DNA of 64,000 bases from Arthrinium phaeospermum. Its lineage: Eukaryota > Ascomycota > Sordariomycetes > Amphisphaeriales > Apiosporaceae. A program made the translations under genes and the position numbers. The notes under the pieces were generated by a model. It was not told the DNA's origin and searched no databases. It saw only the letters and a program-made list of their open reading frames with translations. The stretch covers positions 1 through 64,000 of the forward strand of contig QYRS01000004.1 in the NCBI GenBank assembly GCA_006503535.1, read 5' to 3'. Below, in pieces: positions 9,874 through 22,087 of the stretch (its first letter is position 1; every line of letters begins with the position of its first letter).

Positions 9874-11214
9874 CTAGCTGGCGGCGGCGGCTCCAGAAGG
9901 ACGAGGCAGAGGGTCGCCATAGTGGGCAATGTTCCCGAGGAGCTTGGTTGCCTTCACTTTGGGCACCAAACGAGATTCCTGGGGGACCGGCTCGCCGCGG
10001 CGGAAGGCGGTCGCGATGTCCTCTGGCATGAAGACGGTGCGCAGGTAGGATATCAACATGTGGTAGGCGTCGTTTCCAGAGTTGTGGGCCAGGTCGTACC
10101 TCTTGCCAGTCTGTGGATGAGTCCAGTCGCACGCCACAGCCAGCGACTCCAGCACCATGGCGGCGCCGGGGTTGGAGTATTGCGCGCCGCGGGAGATCCG
10201 GACGTGGTCTCCCCAGATGGACCACTGCTGAATGTCCACCATGGTCACCTGGTGTGCATCTAACCAGGGCTTGAGGTCAAACTTCTCGAGCACGGCGGCC
10301 TCCACGAACGCCGCGTGGCACACGAGAATCACGTCGCGGGTCTGCGGCACGCCCCCGACCTTGTCCTTCTGCTCAATGTAGTGGGTGAGGGGCGTCGAGG
10401 TACTGTTTGAGTACAGAAGGGAACTTGCGCGCCGAGACCGTCTCCGTCCCCCCGTAGGCGAATATCTCGGGCTGGATGGTGACCTTCCATCTGTTCGTCG
10501 GTCTGGCCGCCCAGGCGGGGTCGCGGGCGGCGATGTCGCGCGCGCTGTTAGGAAACTGGCCTTTGCTGGCGCACCATCCCCCGGGGGCGAAGATGTGCAG
10601 GTAGTCCTGCACGACGCAGTGCTTGGCATTGATGTGCTTGTGCAGATTGTCGCCAAAGAGACCTGGTCGGCCGCCGGCGGGCCGTGGATGCTGGTTCTTG
10701 GACTTGGTAAACTTCTCTTTGACGGTGTCGTAGACATCCAGCATCGAGAATCCGACCTCGACGGGGAAGCTGTTGTGGAAGACGGTGCGACGAGCTGGGG
10801 GCTTGCCGTCAAAGTCGCAGAGCTTCCTGGGGCTTCCCAGTCCCAGCGGTGAAGACTTCGGGTCTGCGCACTCCCAAAGTCGATGGCGACGAGGACGGGA
10901 TAGTCGAACTTGTTGGCCGACATTGCCGCGGCCGCGTGTGGGTGGCGTTGGGCCAGATCGTCGCGGGTGAGAGAGCCGGCGTAGGCACCGTCAGGGTACC
11001 CGAGGATCTTGAGATCGTCCAGCAGATGTGTCATTTGAGTTGCTTCGCGGTGCGCCCCTGCCGGCTTCGGTGCCGGTCCATCCAAGGCATCCCTCTGTGC
11101 TTCATTATCCCGCTCCTCGGGGAAGCTGCGCGAATGGTAAAGGTCGTCGAACCAGACGTCGGCTTCTTGGTCGCCGTCGCGTCGACGAGCGGAATTGCCT
11201 TTTCCGCGGTTCAT
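9874..11214 (-). pseudogene. Gfd2/YDR514C-like RNase-H-fold protein, two frame changes
   Basis: The ATG at 11214 opens a frame with a basic N-terminus, then DYPVLVAIDFG, the position of the first acidic residue of this DEDDh-exonuclease-like family. Near 10840 the meaningful frame changes to KLCDFDGKPPARR...EVGFSMLDVYD, through about 10385. It then returns to the first frame (YIEQKDK...VILVCHAAFVE...) and ends with DLAHNSGNDAYHML, the conserved HN-x-GNDA segment of the family. The two changes compensate each other. Both sit at short C/G runs (CCCCAGG, GCCCCTC), so homopolymer indels in the assembly are as likely as decay. No intron restores the frame at either point. The glutamate expected two residues after the first Asp is Gly here. 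A CAATTG palindrome lies about 40 bp upstream of the start. Confidence 0.6.
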
Positions 11215-11251
11215 GTTGATCAAGGTGGGGTTTGCCGCCCAGGCGCGTTTA

Positions 11252-11268
11252 TGTATCAATTGGTGCAG
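11252..11268. repeat. CAATTG palindrome copy
   Basis: TGTATCAATTGGTGCAG, centred at 11257-11262, diverged in its right arm. It lies just upstream of the Gfd2-like start codon. Confidence 0.6.
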
Positions 11269-11810
11269 CGGCTTGGGGCCTTGGCCTGCTTCTAAGAGCC
11301 TTGCGGGATATTCCCAAGATGCTAGGATGTCGAAGGGTAGGGGAAAGAAGATGGGTCAGAGAGGGTGAGTGGTAGTTGGGATTGGATGACTGCGCAAGGG
11401 CGCCTTTGATTTTCCTGGGAGCATTGAGCGGGCTTCCCGGTCATTCCCCCACATAGGATGTAGCTATTGCCGACGTTTCGCATTTTACCACACCCAATTC
11501 ACTGGCAGTAGAAGCACAATTGTTCGCGGCCGTTGGCTGCTGCCTACCTCTTTTCTGCTGTCAGATGTGGATCCCGTAATACCGCCAGCTTCCAGTGTTT
11601 GAGAATGCGAGATGCTCAGATGGAGCCCAGCTAAATATGGATCGCCTGCATGCATGCATCACGGGCTGCCCCTTGGGCATTGTTACAAGCTGGCCGCTGG
11701 CCTGCGATAAATATGTACGAAGCCATTTCGGGGCGCAGACAAGAGTAATCTGCCAACCGTGAACTTCAGCCCGGGGAGGTGACCAACGTTTCCCCAACCT
11801 CGACCGACCA
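11269..11810. other. Intergenic, no gene seen
   Basis: Upstream region of the Gfd2-like gene. Pyrimidine/purine skew and a CATGCATGCATG run near 11648 are the only features noticed. No supported gene. Confidence 0.5.
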
Positions 11811-14800
11811 CTAATGAGTATACACGACCGCGTTCAATGCCCCCGTGACGACACTATTGAGCGCGGATTTCCATTCGGGCTGGTCCTCGAAAACAGTCCC
11901 AGCTCCGACCAGCGCCGACGATCTAGCTAAGAGGTAGTCGCTCGTCCCAATCCACGCCAATGTGCCCAAACACACGTCTACGGTGCTGTACTGTGTGTCG
12001 ATGAGGGCGATGAGGATATTCTTGCCCGGAATCTCAATCCTCGCCTCATTCACGAAGAGTTCATGAGTGTGCAGGCGAACGGCGTCATGGCCGGCCGGTC
12101 CGAGCCCAGGGACATTATCGTGGCGTCACCCTTCCAGGGGAGCGAGCCGATCGCCTGGGTACATAGTTATCCCCATACCGAGGCCGGTCCGGTGTTATCA
12201 TAAACTTGTGGGGCTCGATCGTCTCGACGGTGACGGAGCCCATGTGCCGTCCGGGTCGTCGTTCTTGGGCACGTTGTTGTTTATGAAATTGGTCGTGTCC
12301 ACGAACGGGCATTGGAATATGAACTTCGAGCAGTTGGGGGCTTCATGGGCCGGATCCAAGCCCCGCTCGTCATCGAGACCACAACCACCTTCTAGGACTC
12401 TGATCCCGTCCCGGTCCTTCCACACGCTCATCATCACACGCACGTCCGTGATCGACGCCATCGTCGTGAACCCCGCGTACCTCATGACCCTGGCACCAGC
12501 CCCGGTCCCGATGGAGAAACTGATAGCGGACAAGATCTGCTGCGTGAGCTCGATTTCCCTCGTGGTCATGGCCCTCATTTTCGTCCCCGCCGTGTGCACC
12601 CTGACCGTTCCGTCCGTCTTCGACTGCGGGGTATTGCGATAGTCGATGGACTCGTCGTGGACCTCCTTCGGTTGTTTGTGTTCGAGTCCTCGCCATTCTT
12701 TCACATATCTGGTGAGATAGGGCACGATAGTTTTACTATCGTGATGGTAATGCTGAGAATGACGATGTGCCTCCGGTTGTTATGCAACGCGTACTTCATG
12801 AATATGATATCAATATGATGTTCGTGGTCTTGTTCACCTACACCTCGAGCAGCTCTCCAATACTCTGTTTTGGGCAACATTGGAATCACGTCCATCTCGA
12901 CATCGCAGGTGATCTGGTTGCACGCGAACCTGGCGGAGGTCATGCTCCATCCTGTGCTCTTGTAGAGATGCACTGCCGCATTCTTGGTGATCTCGCAGGA
13001 CCAAATCTCGCCGCACTCAAGGCACCCAAAGGCATGACATCCGTGTGCGTCGACCTCACACATGCTACTCGAGTCACAACTTGCTCTAGTTCTCCTTTGG
13101 CACCGTGATCGACTCCTGATGAGCAGCCAAAGCCTCTCCTGTCCGTATCGGGGGTCTCCACGAGATATGACATCTCCTGCCTCAACTGCTGTACGGTAGG
13201 CCCGTCATCTAGCCAATGATTTACCTCTTGTGCTTCCTAGGGACTCGTGAGCTTCTGTGAACCTAGATGATCCGGTAACGATGCTCCCGTGCGGTCTTGA
13301 TCCCTTCGTTGCTCGCGTCCAACTCTATAGTCGTGCTCCTGTGGTCGAGGGTGTTTGCACCGACATTCTCGTTGGTATCCGTCTTCACGACCGGGTCCGA
13401 GGCGACGTGACGACCATGACCAGGTGCTTGCGGAGGGACCGACCGAGGCTCAGGGGCGCGTAGTGGTTCAGGCACGGGTTCCTGACGAACTTCATCTTCG
13501 GAGAAATCGTCGGCTTCGACGTGTTCGTGGTGTCGTACGCCTTCGTCTGGGAAATTGGCTTCGTGTCCACGAACATGGGATTTTCTCGATCTACAGTGGC
13601 TTCCCAAACTTGCTGTTGCACGTGGCCAGGGAGGTGCCACTGTTCTCAGTCTCCATCATGAACATTAACGTAGGCGCTGCCTTGACTGTGAACGTATCCA
13701 TGTAGAGGTATCTCTTGATAGGCTTCATCACCCCCCCCCCTCGTGGCCCGTCATCATGAGCGGTCCACACTGGGGAACCAGTACATGGTAAACAGTTGTT
13801 GCAGAGCACGAGCCTCTTCGGGTACACGGGGCCGGCTGTCTTGAACTTGTTGCTCCCGATCGCACCCACGTTCCCCTTCTCGGCCTAGTCGCAGATCAGT
13901 GCATGACAATCCACGAGCGCTTCTCGAATTCCGCGGACATGAAATCACATATGATGTCGATCTTGGTCTAGTTGTGTAGATAAGTGTTCCGTTTCGCCTA
14001 TGCTGGTACGTATATCTATTTGCGCGTTTTCTTGACTCTAGCTAGCTGGAACAGACGCCCACCCTCCTTCAGGCGTCTGGTAGGTCAAGAGTAGCCTCCT
14101 GCAGTTGTTCCTGTCCACACGAGGAAGAGTACCGAGTGACGCGATTCCATGACGCCATTCTTGACCTGGACTGCTACCAGGATCGTCCTCTTCAAGTTCG
14201 CGTCGTGTAACACGTAGTTGGACTGTCCCGAGACCATCATCCCCATCACCTGCGCGGTGGCCGGCAAGGACCCGCTTTGGATCTCCACCATGACGCTGCC
14301 GAAGACTGTGATGAGGTCCTCTCACGTCCGCGCCAACGCCGGAGAACTGGTTGGACCTCGTGAGCTCGTAGATCTTCGGAGTCCACCTTGGTAGCACCTC
14401 CAACCTCGACGGAGATCAAGTCCTTGTCCCCGCGTATGGTATCGTATCCGCACTCCTTCGCGGCTTTGACTATGCTCTGGAGATAGCGCCTGGCCCAGTG
14501 CGTGACAATCATCAAGTTACCCGTCGAGTCAAACCCACTGACGTCAATGAGCTAGCTGACCTTCTGCTGAAGCTCGACCAATAACTAGCGTCTTGTTGCC
14601 ATCCCTCGTCTTCATCGTCGGGTTGATGAGCGAGTCCAAGGGCGTGTCCAGCAGGGCCGTCATGGCCCCGATCACGCACATGCCCTCGTTCTCGGTCCTC
14701 ATCAAGATCGAGCCTTCGTCTTCAACGACATCACCCACTTGTACCCGTCCGAGGGCAAGCGCATCGTCCTGGCCGATCTTCTCGGCTACTTCACGTGGCG

Positions 14801-15050
14801 TTCGAGCCGATGCGCATATTTCGATGAATACTTTGAGCTTGGAAACGATGGGCCGAATAACGATTTTCAGTCGATGGTCACGATGGCCTCGTTGCGGCCT
14901 GGCATGGGGTCGAACACGAATCCAATTTCGACCCTCTCTCATCCGAGTTGGTGGTCGTGGTGAGGTCCAAGGGCATGTCCATACTCATGGCCACTTACGC
15001 AGTCAAGCAGTAGATCATGAGCACACCTTTTTCCCGCGATTGCGTCCCAG
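11811..15050 (-). pseudogene. Degenerate locus, protein-like fragments in shifting frames
   Basis: About 3.2 kb in which no frame stays open for more than 175 codons, yet the minus strand gives a chain of protein-like stretches. From right to left these include REVAEKIGQDDALALGRVQV (about 14.75 kb), VMVEIQSGSLPATAQVMG (14.28 kb), YPKRLVLCNNC (13.8 kb), NVGANTLDHRSTTIELDA (13.3 kb), FGCLECGEIWSCEITKNA (13.0 kb) and EIELTQQILSAISFS (12.55 kb). The last stretch, ending VVTGALNAVVYTH, stops at 11811. Codon third positions are GC-rich as in real genes. I do not recognise a family. It may be one long gene broken by many indels, or several. Plus-strand frames here are also partly open, so the strand call is tentative. 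Confidence 0.35.
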
Positions 15051-17825
15051 ATGACGGACCTGGATTGAACCGCTAGCGTCAGCATCAACACGCACACGGA
15101 CGTCTAGCTGGCTACCTACGCCTGCCACGCAGGCAAAAAGAACGACATTGTCAAGTCAGCTTCTTGACTGTCTAATAGAGATTGTCACCACCCCGTAGAA
15201 ACGTCGATACGCATTTGTACCGCAACTTCTTGTCTGAGGGTGGGAAGATTCACAACCCGTTGTTGCAGATGTTTTCTCTCCGGAAGTGAAACCATCAGAG
15301 TCCCGCCTGAGAGCCAGATAGTCTCATCATCATGTCCACCTCTCTGCCGGCATCTTGTCATCATCGAAGCAATTGGTCAAGGTCGCCGTAAACCATAGTA
15401 GGCAATGGGGTACCTTCTACATGGCATCTATTGGGGCACATGTTCACTAGTCATCTGCCGCCAGCATTGATGGTGCGGTTGGAGCAGTGAGATTATAATT
15501 CACACGCCGGCGTGTTTGCCCGAATGCGAACGACAGGAAACCATAGGTAAACAGTCTTAGTAGAAAGACAAGAAGCTTTCTCGTTCTCAACCCGCCTCAC
15601 GTTTTTGCCCAGGTTAAGCTGAGTGCTGTAAGACAAGATCGGGTCCCAGATCTTCTGAATTTGATATGAATATTGATCTGATCTTACGCTTGCCTTCTTT
15701 TGCTTGCATCGATCCCATTGCTCACCTGAGGCATAGCAGCCATCTCCAGCGAGAGGTCTAGGGCGTAGTCCACTTTCTCTTGCCCAAGTTCCGGCCCGGC
15801 TGTTTGACAAGGATCTTCCAGGTCCATGGTCCCGCGAGTCCAAGCCTTCCAGGGACTCCTCTTATACGGGCGAATGCAATCACGGCTTCCCACCACCGTA
15901 ATCTTGACAAACGTTTCGACGTTTCGTCTGCATGTCACCCGTTATACCCATTGGGCAGATCCTCATAGCTCCTGTGATGACTGTTGCCAACTTGCTTTCA
16001 CCCTGCTCTGACCCTTGGTTTGCTATTTCGCTGCCTTCGGCTGGTCTCTTCAGGACTGTCCCGGCTGATCAACCTGTATGCGCCAGTCGCGTCTATCGTA
16101 AAGAACACCCAACATACATCACTACTCAAATGCCGTCACCCGGCAGGGCCACTTCAAGTCGCTCACAGGTCCGGCGTCCACAGCACTCATAAGTATAGAT
16201 AGACTCAGCCGCTCTTCCAATGCGTACGACGGCCCCGAAGCCGAAGCCCCCGCGTTGATCCGAGAACAAATACAACACAAACAGCCAGAGCTATGGGCCC
16301 GACAGTATGTGTCCGTCAGAGCAGTTGTCATCTCTCAACAACTTGGTAGCGAGGACGCAGAATGAGGCGAGAAAGGTGTATATTGCTCGTCAGCGTCATG
16401 CCAAATGGTCATTGCTCCCGAGGCCATTCGTGAGCGTGCACATGATGGCGGCTAGTGGGTTTTACTGCAGCCGGGTCCACGGCCAAGGCTGCGTTACAGA
16501 TGACGAGTCGTTTTCTGGGTCACCATTGCCAGTGATGTACGCAATGGGCGGTGGTGGGCGCAGCTGTTGTTGATCGTCACCACAACCGATAGTGACTTCC
16601 CTCTTCTTCAGGTAGACTCGACCTGTTGCATGCAATTGTCTTCAAGGGCGGCTCAGACGACGAACCGCCTTTAGACAGTAGGCTGGACTTCTGGGAAACG
16701 GTGCCCAGCTGGGCTATTAGAAGTCAACGAGGGTGTCTCTCCACAAGCCCCAAACGCCGACAACGTTAGCCGGAGGTGAGGAGACGTCAGCCGAAACAGC
16801 GGCGATGGATCTTACCACCAACTCTTCTCAGAGAATTTCACTTCGAAACAGGCCTTCCCGAAACGGTGTCAATCACTGCGGATCCTGCATGTGGCAATGC
16901 AAGTACATCTACGTGGGATCCCTAGTTTACTCGCCATGGACGCCAACAGTGATGGGGAACTCTACCTTCGAGGCGCAGGTTTTTGGTGGGCCAAGGGCTG
17001 ACTACTCATGCCATACACCTACTCCAGTCAGCTGCTTCACAGCCAAGGAACGAGCCACTTGGTCGATCTTGGTAGGCAGATATTAAGAACTGCTATGGCC
17101 TCTAGATGCTCACAGCTGGAGACGAGAGGCTTCTTGCCCGGGACTCGTGTATTGGACGTCAAGCTTGCTGACTTGGCAAATCACTTGCTTGGGCGTCTCA
17201 AGTGCCTTGATGCACATTACAGATACCGAAAAGCCTACACCAGGGCTACATAAAAGAGCAGGCTGCCTCAAAACATAAACTCGAACCACCACAGCGAAAG
17301 CCAATCTCTCTTGGGGACAGGCATTGGAGATGTGAGGCCGGGTCATTAGAAATCTGCGTCGCTAGAGGACTGCCCTTACGAGGAAGGCATTGCTGCTGGT
17401 CTCGGGCTCTTGGTTAGTCAGACTACGACATGGTCGCCCCAGCCGGCGTGCAGGGCAATGCTGTCGTTGATGACCTTGCTACAGCTAGTCATGTCGCCGG
17501 GGGTCACCTTGACCCCGCCCGGCCACCCACGGGGAGCCAATACTCCGTGTCTGGGACCTCTTTGTCCTCGTCGGCGTTGGTGCTGTACTCGCACTATGGT
17601 GAGCGTGTTTGGGCAGGCTTGTCTCTACAGGCGCTGCGCGGGAAAGTTTGGTACAGAGGGTTGATTACATCCTAGACTACGAGACTAGCTGTCACGGGGG
17701 ACACAACTAAGGAGGGGAGCAAGGCAAGTGAGCAGACACGGGAGCCAGCGCCCTTGACTTGGCTTATTTGGTACCTATATGGTATACCCCGAACACTGGG
17801 TCGTGGACTACTACCTGCACAATAG
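15051..17825. other. No supported gene
   Basis: Only short open frames without domain signal (the longest is about 117 codons, 16733-17086 on the plus strand, containing a CGSC and several Cys). No repeats of note were seen. It may hold further gene remnants continuing the decay seen to the left. Confidence 0.45.
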
Positions 17826-18931
17826 CTATCGGTCTGCATCTTCTTTACGGCGCCTGGAGCGCGGGCGATCCCCACGACATTGCCCATCGTGACCCCGTCT
17901 GACTCTTTTACCCATCTCCTCCTTCTTGGAGACGGAGGCGCAAATCCCTTGAAGGACCCTGGCGTTGAAGTAGGCGACTTCGTCTTCAGCGTGCATTAAG
18001 GCGCCCTTAACGATGCGCATTCGGGCTGAGCGATCCAGCAGAGCCGCCCAGCGCTTGTGCTGCTCGTATTGCTCGGGGGCCAGCACAAAATGCGCGAGCT
18101 CCTTAATCGCCTTGGCGAGATCGGCCTGGTAGTCTAAGAGAGTCTGGTGGATGTGGTCAGCCGCCCACGTCATCAGATAGCCCCAGATCATGTCCTGGCG
18201 CTCCTTGACCGAGAGCACGGAGAACCGGCCCTTGGCCTGGACGAAGCGGCGCAGCCTGTCCAGGACGGCCTCCTTGTTGACGAGGTTGACGCCCGTTAGG
18301 AGCTCGGAGGCGACGAAGTCGACGCCCTTCGCCCGCATGGCGGCGTGGTGCTCGCTCAGGAGACGACGGGCCTCGTCGGCCGGCGACTCAATTGCCAATC
18401 GCGCGAGGTCGGCGGCGGAATGGCCAGGCGTCTTGCGCCACTCCGGGTGCAGGGCCGACCCGGCGGCGAGCTCGGAGACGAGGTGCTGGTATGCCGGACC
18501 CGGGGTGCGGTCGATCGATTTAAGGAGCTTTTCACGCGCTAGCTCGGAGCAAAGGCGCAGCGCCTGGAGGCCGTACCGCGGGCCGACTTTGCTGGCGGGC
18601 TCCTGCGTGTCGTAGGGCGGGTCAATTGGCCAGGCCTTGATGTGTCGGTCTGTATGCAGAGCGAAGGGGTCAGTGGCATGTCATGTAGGGCAGCAGGGAA
18701 AAGCAAAGGTCATGGGCACTTACGGGCGACGTCTCAGGTGTCCTGTTCCACCTGCCAATCCCACCAGGCAGCCGAGACGGTCCAGGCCTCGCCACGATGC
18801 CACAGGTAGTCTGCCAGCCTCTTGGAATTCTCGGCGTACATGTGGTCAACTAGCTCGGCGTCGATCCCTAGCTCGCTGACCAACTTCTGGCGATCGATTA
18901 CCTTGACGAGCGGGCCACCAAGGTCTGCCAT
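17826..18931 (-). CDS. Hypothetical protein, possible internal stop before intron
   Basis: Exon 1 runs from the ATG at 18931 (MADLGGPLVKVIDRQKLVSE...) to a strong GTAAGT donor near 18722. The second exon starts near 18650 after CATACAG and is open to 17826 (RHIKAWPIDPPYDTQEPASK... then a helical, Ala/Leu/Arg-rich region). Phases match (1 nt + 2 nt), but a TGA (18734-18736) lies in frame 13 bases before the donor. Either the gene carries a nonsense change, or the true donor is another GT (for example GTGGAA just upstream, which breaks the phase). The product would be about 330 residues, mostly helical, with no family recognised. It is divergent from the small gene at 19.7 kb. Confidence 0.5.
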
Positions 18932-19731
18932 GTTTTTCGGTTTTGGATGGGATAGGGGAGAAGAACCTGAAGAATAACAAACCAAGACCGCGGTCGAGAA
19001 TGTCGTCGTTGCCAAGGGACCAAAGAAGGACAGAGTTCGCAATCGTGCAAGGCTTGCTAGATATGCTCTCACCTATTGATTGATTGTTTTGGTGACGGGG
19101 CTCGCCACGGGTGATTTTTATCATCAAAGTCCTGCAATGAGGCAACCGACCCAACAGACCAGGACCTCCATCTGCCTGACAACCACCACAGAAAGGTTCA
19201 ATGACACAAAATGCCCCTCCCTTTGGTAGGTAGCTCGGGGAGAGCTTAGGTGGTACATCGGAGCTTGGATAGCTAAGCCACTCAAAGGGACAGATGCAAT
19301 GATGCAACACACTTTGCAGCTTTCAATGTGACGAGGGGTTCACTTCCAGGCCTGTCTATCTCACGAATTTGGCAATAGTGATGTAGTCGACATCTTAGGA
19401 TAGGTATTTCAACAGAGCAGGGATGCTTTCGGTTTGGTTACTTGCAGCCCCCCAGCGAAGTCGAGGTGAAGCGTTCCCCAATCCCATGATAGGTGGCGTC
19501 AGTGTTTTCGCGCGCATGTGTGCCCACCCAGCATCTTGTTCCCCCTCCTTCTCTCCAGAGGCAACATTGAGAACTACGCGGTGAACTCAAGTCGGTCCAT
19601 TTCGTTCGATCAGTTTCTTTCACGACCACAATTCCCCCTCTGCCGTTAACGAAGCAAGAAAAACTACCACCAACGTCTTCTTTTCAATTGTCTGCTAGCG
19701 GCAACACCAACGACAACGGCAACGCTCGCAG
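18932..19731. other. Divergent intergenic region
   Basis: About 800 bp between the leftward gene starting at 18931 and the rightward unit at 19732. It must hold both promoters. The right part (19.62-19.73 kb) is A/C-rich with CAACACCAACGACAACGGC just before the ATG, typical of a fungal leader. Confidence 0.45.
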
Positions 19732-20158
19732 ATGAATTTGTCTTTGTACAGCATCATCGCTGCCGGCGAGAAGAGGCGTCGCGGTGCGGTCGAGCGACAC
19801 TGGAATGAGGAGTTGGGTAACGGCGACTCGTCTCAGACCGAGGGCGCAAAGCGGCCTCCGCCATCAAGTACAAGGGCCGCACCTTTGTCGACATTCCCGA
19901 AAAGCCCCGACAGAGGACCGATCAGCTGGCCTGGCAGTTCAGGCAAGCCCAGCAGGCGATGGCCCGGATGCGGACCGCAACCGGGTCGTCTACGCGGTCG
20001 ACGACCAAGGCTTCCCCATTGTCCCGTCCCTCGAGGGTGACCGGAACAACGGTCGTGCCCTTACCAAGGAGGAAGAAAAGGCAGAATTGAACCAGCTCAT
20101 GGAGGACGCCAACGGACCAAACAACGAGGGGTCGGGCCTTGACGAGATGCTCTCCTAG
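19732..20158 (+). pseudogene. Small hypothetical gene spread over three frames
   Basis: The ATG at 19732 starts MNLSLYSIIAAGEKRRRGAV... to about residue 40. The sensible frame then switches near 19855 to AIKYKGRTFVDIPEKPRQRT..., and again near 19970 to DADRNRVVYAVDDQGFPIVP...KEEEKAELNQLMEDANGPN, stopping at 20158. The pieces have the charged, GC3-rich look of real coding sequence. The shifts do not compensate each other, and no introns fit. About 140 residues if continuous. Decay or assembly indels; no family recognised. Confidence 0.45.
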
Positions 20159-21000
20159 ATCTTCTCTCGATGAGCGTCTACAATCAGTCATTGCTAATTT
20201 GGTCGGGCTCTCGAAGAGCATCCCGCCACATACTCTTGGGGCAGCCCAGTGGGGGTTGGCCGCAGGGCGGTTAGATAGATAGGTTTTTGCTTCTGTTTCC
20301 TGAATCACGATGGTTTAGGTATGTTGTATTAGCAGCCCAACCGTCGTGTGTATCGCAGGATTGAACGGTCGAGCGGCAGGACAGTTTGCACCTTGCTTCA
20401 ATTGGGGCAATGTCCTTTCTGCCATTGAGATCATTAATACATCAACGTGTGCATGTTGACTGGCCCGGCCAATGCCGGTTGAAGCGGTGGGAGTGGCTGA
20501 CCAACATGCCCAACCGGCCAGCGCTTACACATCTCGAGAGAAGCCAGTGCTATGATGGCAGGCAGACCAACGAGATCTATCTGGGCCCGACAATGGCGTG
20601 ATTTCTGTGGACACAGCTATTCACCGAGAACACAGCATTACGGAAGCGAGCTTTGTCTAATAAGGGATTGGGTCCCCTTCGGAGCCGTTTTGCTTACATT
20701 GACAGAGTACGTAGATGAGTTTTGAAGGAATGGATACATTGGATTGACCAGGAGCAATTGAGGATCGCAAGGACACCATTGTTTTGTTGGCCAACGGGTA
20801 GACAGTACCGCGGGAGAGCTTCAACTTCAAGCCGCCATGGGCGGTCGTCCCTATGGATTCAATGGCTCCGAATAGCACCTGTATCCTTGCCAAACAAGTG
20901 CAAAGCTCACTGGATGCAAGATATCATGAAACAATTGCCCATTGTTAAAAACTAAGCAAACCTGTTACCACCTACTCACAATCCATTCACCACCAACCCT
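20159..21000. other. Intergenic, no gene seen
   Basis: About 840 bp with no open frame worth supporting. Confidence 0.5.
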
Positions 21001-21224
21001 CTATCAATTGATGTAAAAATCGCCCCCCGCGACCCAACCAGGATTTGCCCTCAACCTAACAACAATCCCTCCTGGGGAGGTCTTGCAAGATCCCCAAGAG
21101 AGCGTTGGAAAGATCCAAACTTGCTTTTCTCGACCTCCACAGTTCTCCATCGAACAACATTCCCTCTTGTGGAGGTATTGCAAGACCCCCACAAGACCCT
21201 TGAAATCTCCATCAATTGATAGAG
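20998..21224. repeat. Inverted CAATTG palindromes bracketing a 5' region
   Basis: CTATCAATTGATGTAAAA (centre 21005-21010) and CTCCATCAATTGATAGAGA (centre 21213-21218) are in opposite orientation, 208 bp apart. They frame the upstream region of the gene starting at 21234. The right copy ends about 10 bases before that ATG. Between them GAGGT(C/A)TTGCAAGA(T/C)CCCC appears twice. Confidence 0.75.
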
Positions 21225-21233
21225 ATTGCCAAG

Positions 21234-22087
21234 ATGCCTCCCCGCGGCCCCCGCGGCCCCCGCGGCTCTCCCGCCACAAAGCGGGCCCGAACGTCCAACA
21301 CGCCGGCGCACAACCCAGCCCTCAGTGGCAAGCAGCCAGCATCGCTTCCGACTCCCGATCTCAAGCCCGGCTGGGTGGCGGTCAAGAAGCCTTCGCCCAA
21401 CGTCCAGAAGGAGATAGACAAGGCCCTCAACCCGGTGAAGAATTCAGAGCGCTGCGGCAATTGCTGGAAGGCCCTCAAGAAGCGAAACACATACGACCCC
21501 TTCCGCCGTTGCTTGAAGAGCCATTGTGAGTATCGTGTGAACGTCCCCCACCCCAGACGCACTACTAACCAACCCACAGCCACCGACTGCGTTGTCTCTA
21601 GAGCACAGAATCAGAAGATGTGTCCCGCGCCTACCGATGAGGACGACGAACTGCCCGAGCTCGAGAAGAAGATGGAGGAGTTGCGGGACATCGTCATCGA
21701 GGAGAACGCGTTTGAGGAGACAGAGACCGAGTGGCGCTACGACCTCAAGAATCCGGTACGGCCGCGACATTCCTACATGGAGTCCTTGCAGGCATTCCAA
21801 GCTAACGTGACGCGACGCAGTACATTGCCGCTTAGTTGGAGGTGGTGGAAAAGGCGTACAAGCGAGCCATCGAGCTGATCAACCAGTCGGACGACAGCCC
21901 CAAAGTCGGCGCAAAGACCTCCGCTGCAGCAGTTTCCGGTGAAGATGGTGGAGATCCCGTACAGTTGGCTATGCTCAAGGAAATGCAGCAGATGAACCGG
22001 GAAATGCAGCAGATGAACCGCCTGCTGCGCCCCATTGCCAAAAAGGCATGCGAGGATTTGGGCGAGTCGTTCTCGGATTTGGAGTAG
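21234..22087 (+). CDS. CxxC zinc-type protein with C-terminal helix repeat
   Basis: Three exons, 21234-21525, 21580-21755 and 21836-22087, give 239 residues. Introns have GTGAGT...CACAG and GTACGG...GCTAAC...TTAG, with phases matching. The N-terminus is Arg/Gly/Pro-rich (three PRG repeats). A Cys module follows (CGNC, then FRRC 15 residues on, TDC, and MCP across exons 1-2), reminiscent of the DUF3716 protein at 6 kb. An acidic helical segment (DELPELEKKMEELRD) comes next. Exon 3 is helical with a direct repeat of EMQQMNR. Zinc binding and a DNA- or protein-binding role are inferred only. The start was chosen as the first ATG, right after a CAATTG palindrome that may lie in its 5' leader. Confidence 0.65.

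Noticed and set aside
17410..17675. Overlapping plus-strand frames near 17.5 kb as a gene
   Set aside because: Short, no domain, and no splice-supported extension.
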